Shown one piece after another: positions 56,954-64,000 of a stretch of 64,000 nucleotides of DNA. Source of the DNA: Astrocystis sublimbata. Lineage: Eukaryota; Ascomycota; Sordariomycetes; Xylariales; Xylariaceae. A program made the position numbers and the translations under genes. How positions within the stretch are numbered: position 1 is the first letter of the stretch; each line of letters begins with the position of its first letter. The notes under the pieces were generated by a model. That model saw only the letters and a program-made list of their open reading frames with translations. It had not been told where the DNA came from and did not search any database. Location: positions 62,001 to 126,000 of the forward strand of contig JAJNNY010000059.1 of assembly GCA_022453515.1 (NCBI GenBank), read 5' to 3'.

Positions 56954-59387
56954 TGTTGCTATTGTCTTTCTTTTTTTACACAAACTGTCTCGTTGTTACT
57001 AGTAGAACGCGAGAGTACCTGCAAGATTATGCGCAGAGTCGATCTCTTCAGCTGGTGATAATACGTATTAGTCCAGGCAGAGAATGGCACAATCTCGTCA
57101 CAACAATGTTCGGCGATAACATATTACTATGCTTGGTTAAGCTTCATTTTCGTCGGTAGCGCGTCACTCGCTCGCTATGTTAGATTGTCGGGCTTCAGCC
57201 GACCAATATTAGAACTACTCTACTTGGTAATAATGCCTATCCCCTTGGATCCTTGAAGTTCAGGACTCTGCCTCAAAAATGTCTACTTGGCGATACCCAC
57301 ATCCCGTTTCGCGATTGCCTGTTCCAGCAAGACCCGGGTATCTAACTCGCTAGGCAGATGATAGATCCTACCCAAGACCCTGAAAACGTTCCTGTATTTA
57401 GCTTGGATGACGTCGCATCGGTACTACGTCTTGACGCTATCAGATTGAAATGGGAGACCTTTGATTGGGTGGCCGATATTGTCGGCTTGCTGACACAACG
57501 AAAAGAGGCAATATCACATGCTTGCGATGCTTTTGGCAATCGACGACACTCAGAAGGGGATTATTAATATTACCATATTCGACAGTACTTGGTACCTGAA
57601 CACTAAATTACGACTCCGGTCAACGCCCGCATATGCACTGCTTTTTTAGCCCCGAAGGAGAGAATAACAACTTACCTACGGAGACAAGGCTGCGAGATAG
57701 CAATTACCTGCCCGTAACTACTGTCAATCACATCTGACCAGTGATGTCGTACATGATATTGATTACCTTAGTTGTGTCGACCAGTGAGATTATGTCTTAT
57801 CAAGTTGACCATTGAATTGCCCAGAGATTGCTCGTCATTTACTTGAACACTGAGCTACAACTAAAACTAGAGAGTGGCTATTACAATTTGTTTATAACCT
57901 CGATGCAGGGTCTGTGTCTGTACTTGTAAGCTCATGTATCAGAATGCTGTCAAGCCTATTCGATGATTGTAACTATGATGTACCTAGGTAGTATATGACT
58001 GCACAGTGGCCGAGAACCAACAACCATTCGAAGTTGGAGCACAGGAAACCGACAATCTTGTGAACACTAGGGTATGGGCAGCAACATGTCCACTCAGTCT
58101 GTCAATCCAGGATGCATTCAGTGACAATCATTAGATGTGGGGTGTACAAACTATATTCATTCCTTGTTGGTCGCATGGTTTCCACGTGGATCGTGAGTTT
58201 GGAGCCACAGGAGTATATCTGTATTACATCGAACTAGTAGAGGGCAGAAAACGTATAGCTGGTACCCACGATGTGTTGGCAGCCGTGCGGGCGTATTTTG
58301 TATGTCTTGTTACTCGACTTCGACGGAATTTATTTACACCTACTTCATTGGCTTCCATGATGAGCGAACACCTATTACAAACCAGGACCAATGAATTCCA
58401 GGGGGTGAGAAATAGCCCATTTTGAAAAATCACGATTGAGTCTTTTTCGAAATTGGTACCGAGTCTGTATTCCAACTTCAACGAGAAGTTTCGAGTTGAT
58501 CAATGGGTCCTCATTGTGTACGTTGTGCTCTCGCAGGGGCCAAGAACCACCCTCAATCGAAATTGGGCTAACTCTGCCTGATCTCATCATAGCGGTGACT
58601 AAATCAGAGCGGTTTGAGAGACCCATTGATCATAGCAAAAAGCATATCATGGGCGATGTTAATCTAAGTATCGGTGCCAAGGATAAAGGCGTGAGTACCT
58701 AGGTATGTATGAAGGTTTCAACATTTTGCGATAACTTCCTTGGGTTTGCCTACTTCTGTCTACTCAACGTGGGTTCTGCCCATGGTACAACTGGGCAATA
58801 CAGCCCTACTTCTAGTATGATCATACGTACCAGGTACCCAGGCAATACTGGTTGACTCCAGGGCTTTTGTCCATCGAAGCAGGAAAGTTGAGGCATTCCC
58901 AGGACTTTTATGATGAATATTGGCTTGTTGCATTTAACTGTTACATGCATTCAATTTATGTATTTATCCTGACTGACCGCCTTTCCGGGATCCCATTGCC
59001 CCAGCCCTTGGGGTACCTACCTCATGATGGGCAATTCGATTTCGCGATTCAATTGAGCATTCGCTGGGTTTCTCTCGCTCGATTTTTTTACACGCTGCTC
59101 TGAGATAGTACGGTAACACATATAAAACGGCTTCTGCATGTTGAAGTTGATAGCCATCTTCAAGATGAGTTGGATAATACAAATCGCGTTTACAGCGGGC
59201 CCGGTACTGCTAAAATGGGCACTTCCGGGTACCTTTTTACCGCTAAATTCTGGCGACGAATAGCGACTAATGAAGATGTACCGACGTAATCTGGATTTGA
59301 AATAAAGTAAATTCAGCTGAATCCTGAAGTCGACATTCTCAATCTGCAACTTTTCATCTTTATTCTGTGCCAATTTGCATAGCAAAG
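56954..59387. other. Spacer of 2.4 kb inside the terpenoid cluster
   Basis: No recognised gene. ORFs at 57358-57567 (69 codons) and 58135-58425 (96 codons) carry no motif. The right end is the promoter of P450-4. Confidence 0.45.
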
Positions 59388-61215
59388 ATGGAGGCTCTAC
59401 ACCCTGTCCAACACAATGGTACCTACGACAAGCTAAATGCGGTCGTAGGTGCCGATGTCTCCACGTTCTTGTCCACCTTCAGTGCTTGGAAAGGACTTGT
59501 TTTATTACTCTGCCTTTCTTGGGGCGCATCTACAATAGCGACGAGTCGGAGGGTGAGGGTTGAAGGTGCCCCAGTTCACGGTTACTGGGGTTGGTTTGAG
59601 CCTACATGGTTCTTCAAGCTCAGATACGCTCGAGATGCCCACAAATGGATTGAGAGCGGCTACCACAAGGTATGTCTTTGAACAAACCACGAGGTCGAAA
59701 ACAGACAATTAACAAATGAATTAGTTCAAGGATTCACCTTTCGTCCTTCGCCGCCTGGATCACGACATTACGATTCTTCCTACCAAATACGTCGACGAGC
59801 TCCGATCGATTCCCAATGCGAAGCTGAGCCGTGGAAGAGCAAACTTCCTGGTTAGTACTATTGCCGAAATATATTTGCTTCGCTCTCTTACATGTCCATA
59901 TAGGAATGGGGTGACCAATGGGCAATGCACTCGCTCTGGTCGCACTCTGAGGTATCCATTAAAGCTATTTCTGAGAACCGCAATGGTCAGATGGGAAAGT
60001 ACCTGGAGGCTATTCGAAAGGAGTTGGATTACGCTTATGAGATTGAGATGCCTAAAGGCGACGGTACGTTCTAAAAGCATTGCGAATATCGATACAGGTG
60101 CTAATTGTTATAGATTGGGAAAAGGTCGATATATCCCACGTTGTCAGCCAGATCCTCGTACGATGCATTGGAAAAATGATTGTTGGTAACCCGGCATGCC
60201 GTAGCGAAAAATGGTTGAAGCTTGGCTATACCGAGGATTTCGTTGCCGCATCGCTCATCATGCGCTTCCTGCCGACCTGGACACACCCCCTGATCACGAA
60301 CATAATTCCCCAAAGAAAACGACTTGTGAACGGCGTGCAGACAGTGCGTGAGATTATTGCACCAATGATCGCTCGACACGAAGAATTCAACAAGCAGAGG
60401 GCTCAAGGAATTGAGGTTGATGAAGAGGACTCTATGTTGAACTGGGTTCTCGACAACGCAGACGAAGAAGCCTTGAAGAACATCGCGCAGATTGTTCTGG
60501 TCATGTTTGTTCCAGCTGCTCATACCACCTCTATGGGTATCGCCAACGTCTTATTTGATCTCTGCAACCGGGACCACCCCGAGTGGGTTCAAGATTTGCG
60601 TGAGGAGATATCTGAGGTGACCGACGAGTTTGGCCCGATTGGCGAGAAAGTACCAGTGCGCGATTGGGCACTGAAGCTCGACAAATTGGACAGCTTTTTC
60701 CAGGAGAGCCAACGTCTCAGTCAACCCATCTCGAGTAAGTTTCTGTCGAAGTGGACAACATAACACATTTGTAATATGTACTGACTATTTCAGTTACCCC
60801 CAACCGTTATGCCTACCAGGACGTCACATTCAAGGACGGTCTGACCGTTCCCAAGGGAGCCCTCATTGGGTTCGTGGCTGTTCACAACCAGATTGACCCA
60901 GAAATTGCACCAAACCCTGAGGTATTCGACCCGATGCGAAGCTACCGCAGGCGAATGGTGAACGCCGAGGAGAGACAGAAGTACATGGCCGGGCAGCCCT
61001 CCAAGGAGAACTTTGCCTTTGGCTACGGCGCTCAAGCATGCCCAGGAAGGAACTACGCGGTTGCTGTGCTGAAAATGGTGTTGTCAAGAATCATTATGGA
61101 CTACGAGTTCAAGTTCCCTGAAGGGCAGACGGGGCCTACCAAGTACCATCTGATGGAGTTCATTATCCCTGACCCTAGGGCGAGACTCATGATGCGAAAG
61201 AGGAAAACGGCTTAA
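59388..61215 (+). CDS. Cytochrome P450 (cluster P450-4), kaurene-oxidase-like
   Basis: Five exons, 59388-59669, 59725-59850, 59904-60063, 60114-60734 and 60794-61215, give 536 residues. Membrane anchor at about 33-50 (WKGLVLLLCLSWGAST). This differs from the other three P450s: the I-helix is VPAAHTTSMG, with His in place of the acid, as in fungal ent-kaurene-oxidase-like and related terpenoid P450s. ExxR is ESQR. The heme loop is FAFGYGAQACPGRN (C479), with the CPG form. Other family blocks are KYVDELRSIPNAKLSRG, GNPACRSEKW and RKRLVNGVQ. The start is the ATG at 59388 (AAAGATGG). It is co-oriented with the terpene synthase, 985 bp upstream of it, and is a likely multi-step oxidase of the terpene. 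Confidence 0.93.
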
Positions 61216-62200
61216 ACACATAGACACAGCAGTTATCAATGAACATACAAGTGGTTTCTACATCGCAAAACAATAGATATTAGTTAACAATACCCATGCT
61301 ATTACATGACGTACCTACTGGAGAACACCTCGTAGCTCTTGTGGCGCAGGGCTCTTGAGCCTGGCAGCCTCACCCAAAAAGGGTTGGTGGGAGATGAAGG
61401 GTGGAAATGATGGGGCCCGAATAGTTGTGCACATTGCATCATGTAGATTTACATGCAAATTGACTGACCAAGGTATCTATCTACCTCGTGTACCATACTG
61501 ATCGACACGACAGTCGTATCAGTTAAGCTTGGTGCTTGGCAGCATTTGGAGACGGGTAGATCACGTAGGCTTCGAGCTCGCAACTATCGATATAACTTCA
61601 ATGACCTCATACACAGAATCCTACTGCAAGTAGACACCACCTTATCACCCTCACATCGCATTCGCCGGGGCCTTGACGCTCGGTCCAGGCATAACGTTAG
61701 CTCAGGGTATAAGACGCAGAGGCTCGCATATGGATGTCGATAAGAACTAGTTCCCTAGTGACCCAAGCAATTACAATTTTGACAGAGTCGGATGCATTTT
61801 GTCGCTCTTCCGGTTGCTGCTCTGTTCCTGTTTGTACATACTCTATATAGAAATTCCGAATGTTTATGTAATATGCGGGATCCATAACTATCGCAGAGAT
61901 CAACACTCTGGTACCGGACCAGGAACCGGACCTTTCCTCTTCCAGCCAATGACATCCCTTCAATTCTAGTATTTACGCTAATAACATGTTCACTAAATGG
62001 GAAGTTGCCGAGTCCACCCCGTGCATGTAAAGGTGCGTGTAAGTCAATACCTGTTCACGTCATTGGATCGAGTAGTAGTTAGCTCTTGAAAACACGCAGT
62101 TCCAATAATCGTGTTTAAATCTCAAAAGCGTGATTGATACTTTCTGATTGTTCATTTTACTTTACCATTCATTACTCGTTGTCGATATACGTTATACAAA
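61216..62200. other. Spacer with the terpene synthase promoter
   Basis: No gene recognised. A TA-rich stretch lies just before the synthase ATG (62180-62200). Confidence 0.45.
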
Positions 62201-63886
62201 ATGCCGTCAGCCAACGAGATCCACGAGACAGCCGTTCTCACCAACGGCGGTGCGACCAACGGCATCAAGAAAGCAAACGGTACCAATGGCACCAATGGCA
62301 CCAACGGAGCCAACGGCAAGACTTCGCGAACTCTTCACATTCCAGACCTCTTTGGCGGTATCCTGTCGGGCGACCCGGTTGAGAACCCGTTAGAGCCTAC
62401 AATTGGCTCTGCATCTGAGGAATGGACCAAGGCGTACGTTTAGCTGGCTAGAGATCGAAGTAAATACTGACATCGATGTAGTCTCACAAAGATGGACCCC
62501 AAAACGGCGAAGATATTGTCGAAAGCCAACTTCGCTTATCTGATCAGTTTGGCCGCACCAGAAGGTAGCCTACCCAAATCACTCCGTGAACGAAACATAA
62601 ATTAACGACAATTCAGCGAATGAATTTGCATTCAGAATGGCGGTCGACTGGTGTATATGGGTGAGTTTCAAATCACAATTTCAATTCGTTTCGAGTTTGC
62701 TAACGTATTATTCAGGCATTTGTTTTTGACGACCAGTACGATGAGGGCGAGATGAAAGACAAGACCATCGAGTCCGCTGAGGAGATGATATGGACATTAT
62801 CTCTCATGGATGACTCATACCCTCCCGTTGACCCCGAGAAGCACGCACTCCGTTTCATGTTCCAGAGCACCTGGCGACGATTCCAAGAAGTAAGCATTCT
62901 CCTCAGCCCGCAATTTTGGCACCCAAACATAGCTAACCGCCGAATTACAGAGAAACCCAGCACCAGGTAATTTGCTACCGAACCCCACATTCAACGCATT
63001 ACGAGACTCGAGGTCAGCGTGTCAGGAATTGAACGACGGCTAACTTATTCATCAATAAAGATCTACAACAGAGATGGAAGGAGACGCATCGTAGATGTCT
63101 GTACGCTATCCTGAAGCAGGTTGTAAGTCACCCCGAGCGACGGCTCTATAATGACCACGACTTTCACGGGCGACAACTGACTCAATTTCTCATAGTGGCT
63201 GGCCCAATCTCAGACTGGTCTCGACGTTCCCATTCCAGAATACATGAAGACTCGGAGAGAATCGATAGGCTCCTACTGCCTGTTTGTCGTGGTTGAGTGG
63301 GCGCACGGCATAAAGCTCACACAAGACATTATGGACCACCCCTCCATAGCGACTTGCGAGCGTGCTGCGGCTGATCTGACATGGCTGTAAGGCACTAGAC
63401 GGTCCCAAAATCTCGCCAATCGGATGCTGACAATTAAATTCCAGCGTGAACGACGTTCTGTCATACAAGAAGGATTTGGTAAGACGAAACCCACGAAAAA
63501 ATTGGAGCCCAAGCTAATCAATTTAACTTTTCAGGCTTTTGGCGTAGAGCACAACCTCATCTGCTTGCTCATGCGACAGGGCTGCTCTGAGCAAGAAGCT
63601 ATGGACAAGACTGGTGAAGTAATGGAACAGTGCCAGAAGGACTGGGACGATGCGGTAGCAAACCTACCTTCTTGGGGTGAAGAGAAGGACAAGGAGGTGC
63701 AGAGGTACCTCGGAGCCTGCCGCGACGTCGCAAGAGCTAACCTTTGGTGGAGGTAAGTTGATCCGTGTTCGCTCTGAGTAGAAACCACCACTAACACAAT
63801 CTCACAGTTTCAAGAGTGGTCGATACCTGAACGCCGAGGAGGCGGCCCAGGCGAGGACAAACAAGATTATGACTTTGACGAATTAG
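62201..63886 (+). CDS. Class I sesquiterpene synthase
   Basis: Ionises a prenyl diphosphate, most likely farnesyl diphosphate, and cyclises it; cytosolic, Mg2+-dependent. Ten exons: 62201-62433, 62482-62564, 62617-62660, 62716-62889, 62951-62966, 63061-63122, 63196-63386, 63445-63478, 63535-63752 and 63808-63886; 377 residues. One exon is only 16 nt. Aspartate motif DDQYD at 125-129, NSE-type motif NDVLSYKKD at 270-278 (final Glu replaced by Asp), and C-terminal SFKSGRY with the R357-Y358 pair. The order and spacing match ascomycete single-domain synthases of the presilphiperfolanol/pentalenene-like clade, as I recall them. The N-terminus carries an Asn-Gly-Thr repeat (about 25-38). No prenyltransferase domain is fused. 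Product not predictable from sequence. Confidence 0.93.
62277..62318 (+). repeat. In-frame Asn-Gly-Thr codon repeat in the terpene synthase
   Basis: A 9-bp unit of the type AATGGCACC is repeated about four times with small changes, encoding NGT NGT NGT NGA. Such slippage-prone repeats vary in length among strains. It lies upstream of the catalytic fold. Confidence 0.75.
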
Positions 63887-64000
63887 ACGGGAGTTGTACA
63901 GTTGCAAGCGCTATAGATTGACAATTATTTTTGAGTAATACAAAGAAGTCTCAAAAAATACACGAGAATGGAATAAGTGATGTTTGGTAATCAAATGTTT

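Noticed and set aside
57358..58425. Possible small genes or a regulator between the glycosyltransferase and P450-4
   Set aside because: The ORFs lack a Zn2Cys6, bZIP or other DNA-binding motif and have no convincing splice partners.
1..64000. tRNA genes, rRNA, CRISPR arrays and bacterial-type operons
   Set aside because: None seen: no GGTTCGANTCC-type B-box with a matching A-box was noticed, and the intron-rich gene structure is eukaryotic.

Overview
The window reads as a chromosomal segment of a filamentous ascomycete (Pezizomycotina). The genes are split by short introns of about 47-150 nt with GTRNGT donors, CTAAC/CTGAC-type branch points and YAG acceptors. Gene families such as HET-domain, DUF3176, TRI4-like P450, secreted tyrosinase and cytochrome b5-acyl-CoA dehydrogenase also point there. 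TACCTAGGTA-type microrepeats in the spacers resemble Sordariomycetes, but genus and species cannot be fixed from sequence alone. All exon structures were worked out by hand from splice signals and reading-frame continuity; none has transcript support.

Left part (1-46 kb). This is ordinary accessory and housekeeping content with wide spacers. In order: an amino-acid permease (4053-5861, +); two decayed relics of a fungal septin/AIG1-like GTPase family on opposite strands (9580-11575); trehalose-6-phosphate synthase (11938-13614, -); a secreted tyrosinase with an unusual N-terminal extension (16059-17676, -); a 356-bp AT-rich element bounded by 31-bp inverted repeats (18034-18389); a TRK potassium transporter (22156-24647, +); a HET-domain protein with C-terminal membrane segments (25409-27598, +); a PheA/TfdB-type FAD monooxygenase (29856-31560, +); a small unknown protein (32057-32797, +); a DUF3176 membrane protein (33545-35824, +); a cytochrome b5-acyl-CoA dehydrogenase fusion (37196-39081, +); a secreted GH43 enzyme of the exo-beta-1,3-galactanase type (39601-41645, -); a small P-loop kinase (42321-43012, -); and a Ser/Thr-rich protein (43950-45128, -).

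Right part (47-64 kb). This looks like a sesquiterpenoid biosynthetic gene cluster. It holds a class I terpene synthase (62201-63886), four cytochrome P450s (47038-48793 -, 49135-50853 +, 52628-54548 +, 59388-61215 +), an NTF2/SnoaL-like small enzyme (51562-52172 -) and a GT1 UDP-glycosyltransferase (55241-56953 -). Inferred logic: the synthase cyclises a prenyl diphosphate (probably FPP), the P450s oxidise the hydrocarbon, the NTF2-like protein may catalyse an isomerisation or cyclisation, and the glycosyltransferase adds a sugar. That would give a glycosylated sesquiterpenoid, an uncommon product class in fungi. No transcription factor or transporter is visible inside the window, and the window ends 114 bp after the synthase, so the cluster may continue to the right. 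Two divergent gene pairs share short promoters, and one of them carries five copies of the hexamer GCCTAA/TTAGGC.
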